Source of the DNA: Myceligenerans salitolerans
GTDB taxonomy: Bacteria > Actinomycetota > Actinomycetes > Actinomycetales > Cellulomonadaceae
Direction: 5' to 3'
DNA length: 64,000 bases
Assembly (NCBI RefSeq): GCF_017349295.1
Contig: NZ_JAFMPK010000047.1
Location: forward strand, 669,527-733,526
Part shown: in pieces, positions 15,911 to 26,573 of the stretch
How the letters are laid out: each line of letters begins with the position of its first letter
Position numbering within the stretch: the stretch's first letter is position 1
Notes under the pieces: model-generated
What the model was told of the DNA's origin: nothing
The model's input: the letters and a program-made list of their open reading frames with translations, nothing else
The model's database searches: none
Made by a program: the position numbers and the translations under genes

Positions 15911-18202
15911 TCATCGCACCGTGACGGGCGTCTCGTCGTCGCTCCGCCCGGCCGCACCCGAGCCGGACGCGTCGCGAGCGGTGCTCCCGCCACCGGCGGC
16001 GGCTCCCAGACGTTCGCGCTCCTGGGCGACGATCGTCCTTCCCAGCTCCGCCTCGCTCGGCCCGCCTCCTGCACCAGGCCCGTCGGCGACGTCGGCGACG
16101 GCGAGCTCCGACGTCTCGGTGATCTCGGACTGCCGTGCGAACTGCTCGAACAACGCGGCCTTCGTGTCGAGGATCTCCATCATGCGCTGGTCCACGGAGT
16201 CGGCCACGAGCAGGCGGTGCACCTGGACGGTGCGGGTCTGACCCATCCGGTGCGCCCGGGCCACGGCCTGCGCCTCGATGGTGGGCTTGACCTGCGGCTC
16301 GCAGAAGATCACCACCGAGGCCGCCTGCACGTTCACCCCCACGCCCCCGGCCGTGATCTGGCTGACGAGCACCCGGGGGCCGTCCGGCGCGGACAGGCTG
16401 TCCACCATCTCCTGCCGTTCGGTGATCTTCACCCTCCCCGTGAGCGGGCCCACCGCCATGTCGCCGAGCAGCTCCATCACCTGCTCCAGCACGTCGAGGA
16501 AGTACGAGAACACGATGACCCGGCGGCCGTTCTCCGCGGCCTCGTCGACCAGGGCCCGCAGGCGCACGAGCTTCGCGGAGTCGTCCGCGCGCTCGACGGC
16601 GAACGCCGCACGCCGCATCGCCATGAAGTTGCCGTCCGCGACCGCCCGCCGGTACGCGGCGCCGTCGGCCGGGCCGAACTCCTCCCACTCCTCGACCTGG
16701 ACCAGGTCGGGCAGCTCGGTGAGCACGTCCTCGGTGTTGCGTCGCAGGTAGGCGGGAGCGACGATGCGCCGGAAGGCCTGCGCGCCGGACAGGTCGGCGT
16801 TCGGGTCGAGCTGCCGGGCCACCGCCGGCTGCAGGTAGCCCACCATCGCCTTGAACTCCGCGACCTTGTTCTCCATCGGCGTGCCGGACAGGAACAGGAC
16901 CCGGTCGGCGCGGTCGGACCAGGTGCGGACGGCCTGCCCGCGGAGGGTCTCGGGGTTCTTCACGTAGTGCGCCTCGTCGACGACCAGAAGCGTGGGGCTC
17001 AGGTCGTCGGGCAGGCGCAGCCGCGCGAGCATCTCGAACGTCGTCACACCCACACCACCGGCCTCGACCCACACCCGGGCCGCCTCGTCCCGGTCCCCGC
17101 CGTGCATCACGAGGGCAGTCAGACGGGAGTGGGTGGTCACCTCGCGCGCCCAGTTCGTGACCACGCTCGCCGGGCACACCACGAGGAAGTGCGCGGGCCC
17201 GTCGTCGTCCGGCCTCGTCGCCGCGAGATGCGTCATCGTCGCGATCGACTGCATCGTCTTGCCGAGGCCCATCTCGTCGCCGAGGATCGTACGCCGTTGC
17301 ACCAGTGCGTACTTGGCGCCGAAGGCCTGGTAGGCGCGCAGGTTCGCATGCAGGAGCGAGCGGTCCAGGGGCTGCGCCTCGACACGACGGACGACGTCGG
17401 CCGGGAGGAAGCCCTCGGCCGCCTCGTGGTCGTTCCCGAGGTCCACGACCTGGCTGAGCAGACCGTAGTACTCGGCGGACCGACGTTCGAAGTCCTCCCA
17501 CACGTCATCGGCGCCCCGCCGCCCGGTGATCGTCCGCACCTGGCCGGCGGCCGCCGCCAGGTCCGGCGACGACGCCGCGAGGGCGTTGCGCAACGCGCCG
17601 ATCGCCGCGGTCGCCTCGGCACGTCGGCCCGTGTCCGCGAGCAGACGCCGCCACCAGCGGGTGAGTGCCTGCGCCGGGCCGATGTACTGCGGGAGGACGG
17701 CGTGCAGGCGCCGCGCGTCGTCGTAATGACGGTGCCGCGCGTCGGTGACGACGCCGAACATCCGCAGCGACCGCACGAGGTCCGTGGCGTAGGGGTCGTC
17801 GGGGTCGACGTCGATCCGGAAGCGGAGGTCGGCATCGACCTCCTCCGCCAGCTCGGTGGCCGCGGCGACCGCGGGTCGCGCCGTCGTCTCCCCGATACCG
17901 GCCTCGACCAGCCCGTCGACGCCGGCCTCCAGGACCTGGGGAACGTCACGGAAGCCCTTCTTGCGCAGCACCGCGACACGGAGCTTCTTGCGCCGTTGCT
18001 CGAGCTCCTCGACGGCCACCGTCCGCAGCTCGGCGCGGATGCGTACCTGCCGGGCGGCGAGATATGCCTCACGGACCTTCTCGCGATAGGGGCCGTCGGA
18101 GGCCAGGAGCAGCCGCGCGTCCCCCAGCCGGGCGACCGCCTCCTCCACGACCTGACGCGCCTCGCGGCTCTTGATCGGAACGCCCTGGGAAGTCTGAGTC
18201 AT
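15911..18202 (-). CDS. SNF2-family DEAD/DEAH helicase
   Basis: A 763-residue Swi2/Snf2 ATPase. After about 300 residues of helical N-terminal sequence with no domain I can name come the ATPase motifs: GDEMGLGKT (Walker A), DEAHYVKNPE (Walker B), LFLSGTPMENK (motif III), then the C-terminal lobe with VLVSQITAGGVGVNVQ and ARAHRMGQT (motif VI). It is a DNA translocase or remodeller; bacterial members act in repair, transcription or defence and the role here is open. ATG 18202 was chosen because a TACGCT hexamer lies 9 nt upstream; the longer open frame has no family support. Confidence 0.88.
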   Translation of the reverse strand: MTQTSQGVPIKSREARQVVEEAVARLGDARLLLASDGPYREKVREAYLAARQVRIRAELRTVAVEELEQRRKKLRVAVLRKKGFRDVPQVLEAGVDGLVEAGIGETTARPAVAAATELAEEVDADLRFRIDVDPDDPYATDLVRSLRMFGVVTDARHRHYDDARRLHAVLPQYIGPAQALTRWWRRLLADTGRRAEATAAIGALRNALAASSPDLAAAAGQVRTITGRRGADDVWEDFERRSAEYYGLLSQVVDLGNDHEAAEGFLPADVVRRVEAQPLDRSLLHANLRAYQAFGAKYALVQRRTILGDEMGLGKTMQSIATMTHLAATRPDDDGPAHFLVVCPASVVTNWAREVTTHSRLTALVMHGGDRDEAARVWVEAGGVGVTTFEMLARLRLPDDLSPTLLVVDEAHYVKNPETLRGQAVRTWSDRADRVLFLSGTPMENKVAEFKAMVGYLQPAVARQLDPNADLSGAQAFRRIVAPAYLRRNTEDVLTELPDLVQVEEWEEFGPADGAAYRRAVADGNFMAMRRAAFAVERADDSAKLVRLRALVDEAAENGRRVIVFSYFLDVLEQVMELLGDMAVGPLTGRVKITERQEMVDSLSAPDGPRVLVSQITAGGVGVNVQAASVVIFCEPQVKPTIEAQAVARAHRMGQTRTVQVHRLLVADSVDQRMMEILDTKAALFEQFARQSEITETSELAVADVADGPGAGGGPSEAELGRTIVAQERERLGAAAGGGSTARDASGSGAAGRSDDETPVTVR

Positions 18203-18308
18203 CGCGGCGCCAGCGTACCTGCCGTGTCCGACATTTCCTCCACGCCTCAGCGGGCGCCACGGCGCTTGGCACACTTTTTCCACCCGCGCGGCCGGGACGG
18301 GCCCGCGT

Positions 18309-19199
18309 TCAGAGGTCCACGCGCTTCCAGTCCGGGGAGGACGGCGTGCCCGTGAAGTCCATCCGCACCCGGCCGGGCTCCCGGCCGAGGGCCACCAGCG
18401 TGGCCGACGTCGAGGCGAAGACCCGGCCGTCCGGCACGTCGTGGCGCACGAGCAGCGCGCGCGGGTCGTCCTCCGCCAGGCCGCCGCCGCGCATCAGCTC
18501 CACCCAGTCACCCCACCACTCCGCGGTGGCGGGGTGCGGAACCGGCCCGCCCGGACGGTCCGCCGTCGCCGCCGGCCCGATCTGTGGCGCGCGGCGCGTG
18601 GCGGGGGTGAAGCCCGCTCCTGACCGCCCGGTCCCGTCGAGCAGCGGGGCGAGATGCGGCACCAGCGGGTCCTCGGCGACGTCGAGGCCCTCGTTGGTGA
18701 TGATGTGGTCGCCGGGCGGGATCTCGGCATCGGTCACCTCGTGACCGTCCCAGGAGACGAGGCGCGCCCCGGTGGCGTCCGCGACGAGCAGGTGCACCAC
18801 CTCGTACGCCCGCAGGTCCGCGGCGTCCGGCACGCCGGACGTCAGCGCCTGCAGAGGCAGCCTCCCACGGCTCGGCCTCGTGGACGACGGCGGGCTCCCC
18901 GGCGGGGACCGGTCGATCCGGTTCATGAAACTGCCGTTCAGCACGGCAGCGACACCGGGCCGCGCTCCCCCGGCCGGCAGACCGGCCGCCTCCCCCGCCT
19001 CCGTACCGACGTCGCCGGCCCGCACCGCCAGCCACGTGCCGCCGGCCACCCGGTCCCGCCCGCCGACCAGCCCTGGTGCCTCCCGCGGCCAGTGCTCCCC
19101 CGGGGCGTCCCAGGGCCGGTCGGTCAGCTCGTCACGAACGGCGGCGAGCAGGAGCGGCCATTCGGCGGCGGGGTCCAGACGCAACAGCACGGTGCACAC
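18309..19199 (-). CDS. NRDE family (TANGO2-like) protein
   Basis: A 296-residue protein of the NRDE superfamily. It begins GTG-TGC so that Cys2 is near-terminal, as in Ntn-hydrolase-like members (MCTVLL), and the name-giving NRDE is changed to AVRDE at about residues 20-24. Other supporting stretches are GGTWLAVRAG, VAAVLNGSF, the linker LQALTSG, and ITNEGLD. Members are linked to haem or lipid handling in eukaryotes; the bacterial role is not settled. It lies downstream of dxs on the same strand with a 52-nt gap and may be co-transcribed. It is rich in insertions compared with family length. Confidence 0.7.
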   Translation of the reverse strand: MCTVLLRLDPAAEWPLLLAAVRDELTDRPWDAPGEHWPREAPGLVGGRDRVAGGTWLAVRAGDVGTEAGEAAGLPAGGARPGVAAVLNGSFMNRIDRSPPGSPPSSTRPSRGRLPLQALTSGVPDAADLRAYEVVHLLVADATGARLVSWDGHEVTDAEIPPGDHIITNEGLDVAEDPLVPHLAPLLDGTGRSGAGFTPATRRAPQIGPAATADRPGGPVPHPATAEWWGDWVELMRGGGLAEDDPRALLVRHDVPDGRVFASTSATLVALGREPGRVRMDFTGTPSSPDWKRVDL

Positions 19200-19251
19200 G
19201 CATGCACCCTACGCGCCCCGCGCTCCGGTCCCCCGCCGGGCCTCCCCCGGC

Positions 19252-21228
19252 TCAGCCGTCCGCGAGCGCCGCCAGGGCGTCGCGGACGGCGTCGGCGGCG
19301 GTCATGCGCTGCGAGCCGGCGATCTGCTCGCGGCTCGCGTGGTCCAGGAACTCGGCGTCGAGGCCGACGTGCACGTGGCGGGTACGGATGCCCTGCTCGC
19401 CGGCGCGCTGGGCGAGCAGGGCGCCCGCACCGCCGTCGGCCAGGCCGTCCTCGATCGTCAGGACGAGGTCGTGCTCCCCGGCGAGCTTGACGAGCGCGGC
19501 GGGGACGGGCAGCACCCAGGTGGGTGAGGCGACGGTGGTCTCGAGGCCGTGTTCGGCGAGTGCCCTCGCGGCGTCGAGCCCGGCGCGTGCCATGGCGCCG
19601 ATCCCGACCACGAGGACGCGGCGCGGCGCGTCCGGCGCGGAGGTCGTTCCGGCCGCCTGCGCCGTGCCCGGGCCGCCGGTCACGGACGCGCCTGCCGTGC
19701 GACGGTCGCCGGCGGACGCACCGGCCGGCTGGGGCTCGAAACGCCCGATGACGTCGACGCCGTCGAGCTCCTCGACGCACGGGATGTCCTCGCCGAGGGC
19801 CCCCTTGGGGTAGCGCACGACGGTGGGCGCGTCGTCGACGTCGACGCTCGCGCGCAGGGCGGCGCGGAGGGTGGGTTCGTCGCGCGGGGCGGCCAGGCGC
19901 AGGCCGGGAACGACCCGCAGCATGGCCATGTCCCACATGCCGTTGTGGCTGGCGCCGTCGGCGCCGGTGATCCCGGCGCGGTCGAGCACGAAGGTGACAC
20001 CGGCCTTGTGCAGGGCGACGTCCATGAGGACCTGGTCGAACGCGCGGTTCAGGAACGTGGCGTAGACGGCGACGACGGGGTGCAGCCCGGCGTACGCCAT
20101 GCCGGCGGCGGAGGTGGCGGCGTGCTGCTCCGCGATGCCGACGTCGAAGGTGCGCTCGGGGAACTCCTTGGCGAACGGCGCGAGACCCACGGGGTGCAGC
20201 ATGGCGGCGGTGATCGCCACCACGTCCGGCCGGCGGCGTCCGATGCGGACGATCTCGTCGGCGAACACCTTGGTCCAGCCGAACCGGGACTGCGCGACGG
20301 GCAGCCCGGTCTCGGGGTGGATGACGCCGACGGCGTGGAAGCGGTCGGCGATGTCCTCCTCCGCGGGCTTGTAGCCGCGGCCCTTCTCGGTGATGGCGTG
20401 GACGATGACGGGCTTGCCGAACGCCTTGGCGCGGCGCAGGGCGTGCTCCATGGCCGCGGTGTCGTGGCCGTCGACGGGGCCGATGTACTTGATGCCGAGG
20501 TCCTCGAACAGGCCCTGCGGCGCGATGACGTCCTTGATGCCCTTCTTGAAGCCGTGCATCCAGCGCCAGGCGAAGCGTCCGGGCGGGCCGGAGCGGGTGA
20601 GGGTGCGGGTGGCCCAGTCGAGGAACGCCTCGTAGCCGCTGGTGGTGCGCAGCGTGTCGAGGTGGTTGGCGAGCCCGCCGATGGTGGGCGAGTAGGAGCG
20701 GCCGTTGTCGTTGACGACGATGACGAGCCGGCGGTCGGGGCTCTCGGCGATGTTGTTGAGAGCTTCCCAGGCCATGCCGCCGGTCAGGGCGCCGTCGCCG
20801 ATGACGGCCACCACGTGGCGGTCGTCGCGCCGGGCGACCACGTTCGCCTTGGCGATGCCGTCCGCCCAGGACAGGGCGGTGGACGCGTGGGAGTTCTCGA
20901 CGACGTCGTGCTCGGACTCGGCGCGCGACGGGTAGCCGGAGAGGCCGCCCTTCTGCCGCAGGCGGGAGAAGTCCTGGCGGCCGGTGAGCAGCTTGTGCAC
21001 GTAGGACTGGTGCCCGGTGTCGAACACGAGGGTGTCGCGCGGTGAGCGGAACACCCGGTGCATGGCGATGGTGAGCTCGACGACGCCGAGGTTCGGGCCG
21101 AGGTGCCCGCCGGTGCGGGAGACGTTCTCCACGAGGAAGTCGCGGATCTCCTGCGCGAGTTCCCCGAGCTGGCCGGGAGTCAGTTTCCGGACGTCCTCGG
21201 GCGAGCTGATCCCGCTCAGCAGTGCCAT
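19252..21228 (-). CDS. dxs: 1-deoxy-D-xylulose-5-phosphate synthase
   Basis: Thiamine-diphosphate enzyme that condenses pyruvate and glyceraldehyde 3-phosphate, the first step of the MEP isoprenoid pathway. 658 residues. Visible: [19 protein letters not shown] with the catalytic His region, the ThDP motif [20 protein letters not shown] ending in VNDN, the transketolase pyrimidine domain with [17 protein letters not shown] (catalytic Glu), and a C-terminal domain with [11 protein letters not shown] low-complexity Gly/Ala/Thr insert of about 35 residues precedes that last domain, which makes the protein longer than the usual 620-640. ATG 21228 directly follows a GGAAGGAA site. Confidence 0.96.
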   Translation of the reverse strand: MALLSGISSPEDVRKLTPGQLGELAQEIRDFLVENVSRTGGHLGPNLGVVELTIAMHRVFRSPRDTLVFDTGHQSYVHKLLTGRQDFSRLRQKGGLSGYPSRAESEHDVVENSHASTALSWADGIAKANVVARRDDRHVVAVIGDGALTGGMAWEALNNIAESPDRRLVIVVNDNGRSYSPTIGGLANHLDTLRTTSGYEAFLDWATRTLTRSGPPGRFAWRWMHGFKKGIKDVIAPQGLFEDLGIKYIGPVDGHDTAAMEHALRRAKAFGKPVIVHAITEKGRGYKPAEEDIADRFHAVGVIHPETGLPVAQSRFGWTKVFADEIVRIGRRRPDVVAITAAMLHPVGLAPFAKEFPERTFDVGIAEQHAATSAAGMAYAGLHPVVAVYATFLNRAFDQVLMDVALHKAGVTFVLDRAGITGADGASHNGMWDMAMLRVVPGLRLAAPRDEPTLRAALRASVDVDDAPTVVRYPKGALGEDIPCVEELDGVDVIGRFEPQPAGASAGDRRTAGASVTGGPGTAQAAGTTSAPDAPRRVLVVGIGAMARAGLDAARALAEHGLETTVASPTWVLPVPAALVKLAGEHDLVLTIEDGLADGGAGALLAQRAGEQGIRTRHVHVGLDAEFLDHASREQIAGSQRMTAADAVRDALAALADG

Positions 21229-21406
21229 GTCGTTCCTTCCCCGCGGCTCCGTCCCGGGCGGGCCGGGCGCGCACTCGTCGTCGTCCCCCTGCACTCACGC
21301 GTCGGTGAACACTGCGCCACGCGCGGCAAGGTGTCATCGTACGTACCCCGGCGGGGCCGCACGAACTCGGGGGCCCGAGTTCCACACCGGCCTCACCCAA
21401 CAGTCA

Positions 21407-22921
<1,515 letters not shown>

Positions 22922-22946
22922 GGGCCGGCCGGCCGGCGCGCGGCGG

Positions 22947-22952
22947 TAACCT
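22947..22952 (+). promoter_or_regulatory. -10 box, leaderless type, Nudix gene
   Basis: TAACCT, 6 nt before ATG 22959. Confidence 0.6.
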
Positions 22953-22958
22953 CGTCGG

Positions 22959-23657
22959 ATGAGCTCGTCACCTGCGGTGTCCTCCGCACGCACACAGTTG
23001 GAAGCACTGGCCGAGGCCGGGTTTCCGGCGCCGTGGCGGCATGCCCGCGGGGATTTCTCGGGTGCGGCCCGGCCGGCGGCGGTACTGATCCTGTTCGGCG
23101 TGCTCGACGGGCTGCCCTCCGACCACCACGCCCAGGCCGACGCGGTCCGGGACGACCTCGACGTCCTCCTGCTCGCGCGTGCCGCGACGCTGCGCTCGCA
23201 CGCCGGGCAGGTGGCATTCCCCGGCGGCCGTGCCGACGCGGGCGAGACGATGGTCGACGCCGCCCTCCGGGAGGCCGAGGAGGAGACGGGCCTGGACCCG
23301 TCCGGCGTCGAGGTGCTCGGCGAGTTCGACCCGCTGCCGATGCCCGTGTCGAACCACGTGGTCACGCCCGTGCTGGGATGGTGGACGAAGCCGACCACCG
23401 TGGGCGTGGTGGACGAGGCGGAGTCCTCGCACGTGTTCCGCGCACCGGTCGCCGACCTGCTGGACCCGGCGTCGCGCGTCACGGTCGTGGTGGGCCACGA
23501 GGGCCGTTCCTACCGGGGACCGGGCTTCCAGGTCTCCGACGGGACGACGACCCACCTGGTGTGGGGCTTCACCGGCGGTATCCTCGACGCCCTGTTCGAC
23601 GCACTGGGCTGGACCGAGGACTGGGACCGCAGCCGGGAGTACGAGCTGCGCCCCTGA
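22959..23657 (+). CDS. Nudix hydrolase, CoA pyrophosphatase type
   Basis: 232 residues. The Nudix box is complete at residues 90-112: G90, E96, R104-E105, E108-E109, G111 (GRADAGETMVDAALREAEEE). It is preceded by LRSHAGQVAFPGG (about 79-90), the extra motif that marks enzymes hydrolysing coenzyme A and acyl-CoA to phosphopantetheine and 3',5'-ADP. The role is probably turnover of CoA derivatives. The C-terminus (THLVWGFTGGILDALF) is also typical of this subgroup. It stands alone, 37 nt after guaB1, with its own promoter. Confidence 0.88.
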   Translation: MSSSPAVSSARTQLEALAEAGFPAPWRHARGDFSGAARPAAVLILFGVLDGLPSDHHAQADAVRDDLDVLLLARAATLRSHAGQVAFPGGRADAGETMVDAALREAEEETGLDPSGVEVLGEFDPLPMPVSNHVVTPVLGWWTKPTTVGVVDEAESSHVFRAPVADLLDPASRVTVVVGHEGRSYRGPGFQVSDGTTTHLVWGFTGGILDALFDALGWTEDWDRSREYELRP

Positions 23658-23776
23658 GCCGGGCACCCCGCCTCGTGGGTGGCCGGGCCGCGTCGCCGCC
23701 CGGCCACCGACCGGCGATCACCACGGGCCCGGCGCGTCCGGCCCACCAGCCCGCACCGCACCCCGACGGAGGATTC

Positions 23777-24727
23777 ATGGTCGCCGCCGATATCGACGTC
23801 AGCGTCACGCTCGCCAGGGAACTGCTCGCCGAGCAGCATCCCGACCTCGCCGCCCTGCCGCTGGAGGTCGTCGCGAACGGCTGGGACAACGTCATGCTGC
23901 GGCTCGGCCCGCTACCCGACGGCGGTCACCTGGCCCTCCGGCTCCCCCGGCGCGAGGCCGCCGCCCACCTGATCGAGCACGAGCAGACGGCACTCCCCCG
24001 CCTCGCGCCCGCGCTGGGGACGACCGGGATCGCGTTTCCCCGCCCGGTACGCACCGGGAGACCGAGCGACCGCCTCGGGTTCCCGTGGTCGTGGAACGTC
24101 GTGCGGTGGGTGGACGGCGTGGCCGCGGCCCGGACCGAGGTCGCCGGCCGCGGCGCGTGGGCCGCCGACCTCGCGAATTTTCTCGCCACCCTCCACGTTC
24201 CCGCCGACGACGCCCCCGCGAACCCGTTCCGGGGAATTCCCCTGGCCGCGCGGCCGGACGCCCAGGACCCGGCCGTGTTCACCGCTCGCCTGAGGCGCGT
24301 GCCCGAGGCTCTGCACGACGCCGCCACCCGCCTCTGGCACGAGGCTCTCGACGCCCCTGCCCACACCGGCCCGCCGATGTGGCTGCACGGCGATCCGCAT
24401 CCGGGCAACCTGGTGGTCCGCGAGTCCGCCCACGGCACCCAGGAGCTCGCGGCCGTCGTCGACTTCGGCGACGTCACGTCCGGCGATCCGGCATCCGACC
24501 TCGGAGAGGCCTGGCTCACCTTCGACGCCGAAGGGCAGGCACGCTTCCGCACCGCGGTCGACTCACGCGCCCACGACGGCCGCGGCTGGGACGAGGCGAC
24601 CTGGACCCGCGCCAAGGGCTGGGCCCTGATGTACGCGACCAACATGCTGGCGCACCCCGACGAGCACCCCTGGCTCGTGCCGATCGGCGAGCACGGCCTG
24701 CGGCGGCTGCTCGTCGACGGCGACTGA
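23777..24727 (+). CDS. Aminoglycoside phosphotransferase (APH) family kinase
   Basis: A 316-residue protein-kinase-like fold. LEVVANGWDNVMLRLG is the N-lobe start, LALRLPRR carries the probable ATP-binding Lys/Arg region, MWLHGDPHPGNLVV (about 201-214) is the Brenner loop with the catalytic Asp, and AAVVDFGDVTSGDPASDL has the metal-binding Asp. Such proteins phosphorylate small metabolites as well as antibiotics. Nothing shows a resistance function, and neighbours give no substrate. ATG 23777 follows GGAGG at 23768-23772. The frame is open upstream into the Nudix gene, but that part is not conserved-looking. Confidence 0.8.
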   Translation: MVAADIDVSVTLARELLAEQHPDLAALPLEVVANGWDNVMLRLGPLPDGGHLALRLPRREAAAHLIEHEQTALPRLAPALGTTGIAFPRPVRTGRPSDRLGFPWSWNVVRWVDGVAAARTEVAGRGAWAADLANFLATLHVPADDAPANPFRGIPLAARPDAQDPAVFTARLRRVPEALHDAATRLWHEALDAPAHTGPPMWLHGDPHPGNLVVRESAHGTQELAAVVDFGDVTSGDPASDLGEAWLTFDAEGQARFRTAVDSRAHDGRGWDEATWTRAKGWALMYATNMLAHPDEHPWLVPIGEHGLRRLLVDGD

Positions 24728-24791
24728 GGGGCGCCGCTCCGCCGCGGGTCCCGGGACGGGCACGGGGCCGGACGGGACACAGGACCCGTAC

Positions 24792-25523
24792 TCAGCGCAG
24801 CATCGCCGGGTCGGCGCCGTGGGCCCGCAACACGGTTCGCACCGCGGCCTCCGTGCGCGCGTACACCCGGTCGTCCTCCAGCAGCAGCGAACGGTCGTTC
24901 GCCGCGTTGAGCAGGGCGTTCACCTCGAACGCCACCTGCTGGGCGTCCGTCCCGGCGGACAGTTCACCGGCCTCGACCGCGACCGCCACCTGGTGGGCGA
25001 GATATCCGTCCCACTCGGCCTGCGCCTCGACCACGGCGTCCCGCACCGGGCCCGGTCGCATGTCGAACTCGATCTCGACGGTGCGGAAGAAGCAGCCGCC
25101 CCGGAACACCCGGCGGCGTGAGTAGTCGATCCATCGCCGTACGAGCTCCCAGACCCGCGCGAGCCCTCGCTCGGTGCCCCGCGCCGGGAGGACGACCGCC
25201 TCGGCGTAGATCTCACGCGCCCGCGCGACGACGGCGAGCTGCAGCCCTTCCTTCGAGCCGAACAGCCCCGCGATGCCGCTCTTGTTCACGGGGGCCGAGG
25301 CCGCGAGCCCACCGAGCGACAGGGCGTCCAGCCCGTGCACCGAGGCGTCCTGCACCGCCTGGTCCAGCACGGCCCGGCGGGTGCGGTCACCGCGTGCGCG
25401 GCGAAGGTCGGTCGCACCACCCGGCGTGCCGCCCGCCGCGGCGCCCGTAGCGCCCGCGCCGCCGCGCGCCGTACCGCCCGGCGTGCCGCCGTGCGCTGCC
25501 GGGGCCGCGTCAGATGTCCGCAT
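24792..25523 (-). CDS. TetR-family transcriptional regulator
   Basis: 243 residues. An unusual Gly/Ala/Thr-rich N-terminal extension of about 40 residues precedes the helix-turn-helix (ALSLGGLAASAPVNKSGIAG followed by LFGSKEGLQLAVV). The C-terminal ligand domain has WIDYSRRRVFRGGCFFRTVE, as in TetR_C groups that cover small hydrophobic ligands. It is divergent from an alpha/beta hydrolase gene. A palindrome between them overlaps its own -10 box, so autorepression together with control of the hydrolase is likely. ATG 25523 is 6 nt after TACACT; an in-frame ATG 27 nt upstream lies inside the promoter and is rejected. Confidence 0.85.
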   Translation of the reverse strand: MRTSDAAPAAHGGTPGGTARGGAGATGAAAGGTPGGATDLRRARGDRTRRAVLDQAVQDASVHGLDALSLGGLAASAPVNKSGIAGLFGSKEGLQLAVVARAREIYAEAVVLPARGTERGLARVWELVRRWIDYSRRRVFRGGCFFRTVEIEFDMRPGPVRDAVVEAQAEWDGYLAHQVAVAVEAGELSAGTDAQQVAFEVNALLNAANDRSLLLEDDRVYARTEAAVRTVLRAHGADPAMLR

Positions 25524-25529
25524 GAAGAG

Positions 25530-25535
25530 AGTGTA
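25530..25535 (-). promoter_or_regulatory. -10 box, leaderless type, TetR gene
   Basis: TACACT on the minus strand, 6 nt before ATG 25523, overlapping the palindrome at 25533-25544. Confidence 0.6.
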
Positions 25536-25544
25536 CGACCGTAC
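25533..25544. promoter_or_regulatory. Palindromic operator candidate, TetR/hydrolase
   Basis: GTACG-AC-CGTAC, a perfect inverted repeat with a 2-bp centre. It covers part of the regulator's -10 box and the region expected for the hydrolase -35, whose -10 would be TACCGT at 25555-25560 with 17-bp spacing from TGTACG at 25532-25537. Confidence 0.55.
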
Positions 25545-25603
25545 GGACATCCTGTACCGTGAGAAACAATCCGATCGATCGTTCAGATTCACTGGGAGCA
25601 CCC

Positions 25604-26476
25604 GTGACCGCCTTGCGCCACCTCGTCCACCTGCCCGCGCCGCTCGCCGCCGAGATCGCCGCCTGGGCCGCCTTCCGGCTCGGGCCGCCCGCTCCCGTGC
25701 GGCCGCACGAACGTGAGGTGCACGAGTCGTCCCGCCGCAGCACGCTCCGGCACCGCCCCGACGCCGGGAACCCCGGCCGGCCGGTGGACGTCGTCGTGCA
25801 CGCCTGGGGCGAGCCGGACGCCCCGGCAGTCCTGCTCGTGCACGGGTGGCAGTCCCGCGCCTCGTTCTTCGCTCCTCTGGTGCGGGACCTGCTCGCCGCC
25901 GGACGGCGCGTGGTCGCGTACGACGCCCCAGGACACGGCGCATCGGGCGGCAGGCGCCGCACCCTCGCCGACGACGTCGCGATCATCCACCGCCTGTCCG
26001 CCACGGAGCCCGGAGGCTGGGAGGGCGTCGTCGCGCACTCGGCGGGCGTGCTCGGTGCCGGGGTGGCACTCGCCGACGGCGCGCCCGCCCGGCGGTTCGC
26101 GGGGCTGGCCGGGATCTCGTCCGCCACCGCGATCAACGACGGCTTCTTCGCCTTCACCGGCACCCCGCCGGCACTGCGCCGACGGTACGACGACATCGTG
26201 CGGCGACGCCGGTTCCCTGACGAGCCGGATCTCTACGAGCGCTACGACCTCACGCGCCGCCCCGTGCCCGCGACGATCCCGGCGCTGTTCGTGCACGACG
26301 ACTCGGACCGGCGCGTACCCCACCACCAGTCCGAACTGCTCCTGGCGGCGCACGCCGGATCTGCCGAGCTCGTCACCACCACGGGACTCGGCCACAACCG
26401 GATCGTGCGTGACGACCGCGTGCGGCGCCGCACCGTCGAGCACCTCACCGTGGTGAAGCCCAGTAATCTTCCCTGA
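25604..26476 (+). CDS. Alpha/beta hydrolase
   Basis: A 290-residue alpha/beta-hydrolase-fold protein. PAVLLVHGWQSRASFFAPLV has the oxyanion-hole HGW. The nucleophile elbow is VVAHSAGVLGAG (A-H-S-A-G, with Ala in place of the first Gly). The acid is probably in ALFVHDDSDRRVP and the base is the His of GLGHNRIV. Esterase or lipase-like; substrate unknown. GTG 25604 has GGGAGC 5 nt upstream and leaves a leader after the presumed -10 at 25555-25560. An alternative GTG at 25559 would sit inside that promoter. It is probably regulated by the divergent TetR protein. Confidence 0.85.
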   Translation: MTALRHLVHLPAPLAAEIAAWAAFRLGPPAPVRPHEREVHESSRRSTLRHRPDAGNPGRPVDVVVHAWGEPDAPAVLLVHGWQSRASFFAPLVRDLLAAGRRVVAYDAPGHGASGGRRRTLADDVAIIHRLSATEPGGWEGVVAHSAGVLGAGVALADGAPARRFAGLAGISSATAINDGFFAFTGTPPALRRRYDDIVRRRRFPDEPDLYERYDLTRRPVPATIPALFVHDDSDRRVPHHQSELLLAAHAGSAELVTTTGLGHNRIVRDDRVRRRTVEHLTVVKPSNLP

Positions 26477-26573
26477 CCTGCGGCTTTCCCCTACACTGGC
26501 GTCGCGTTCGTCCGGCTTGCGGGATTCTTGCCCACGCCGGCTCCCAGACGCGCGACGACCGAGTGGGGAGAGC

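Noticed and set aside
24728-24791. Antibiotic resistance determinant around the APH-family gene
   Set aside because: The APH fold is shared by many metabolite kinases, and there is no mobile element or resistance neighbour to support the idea.
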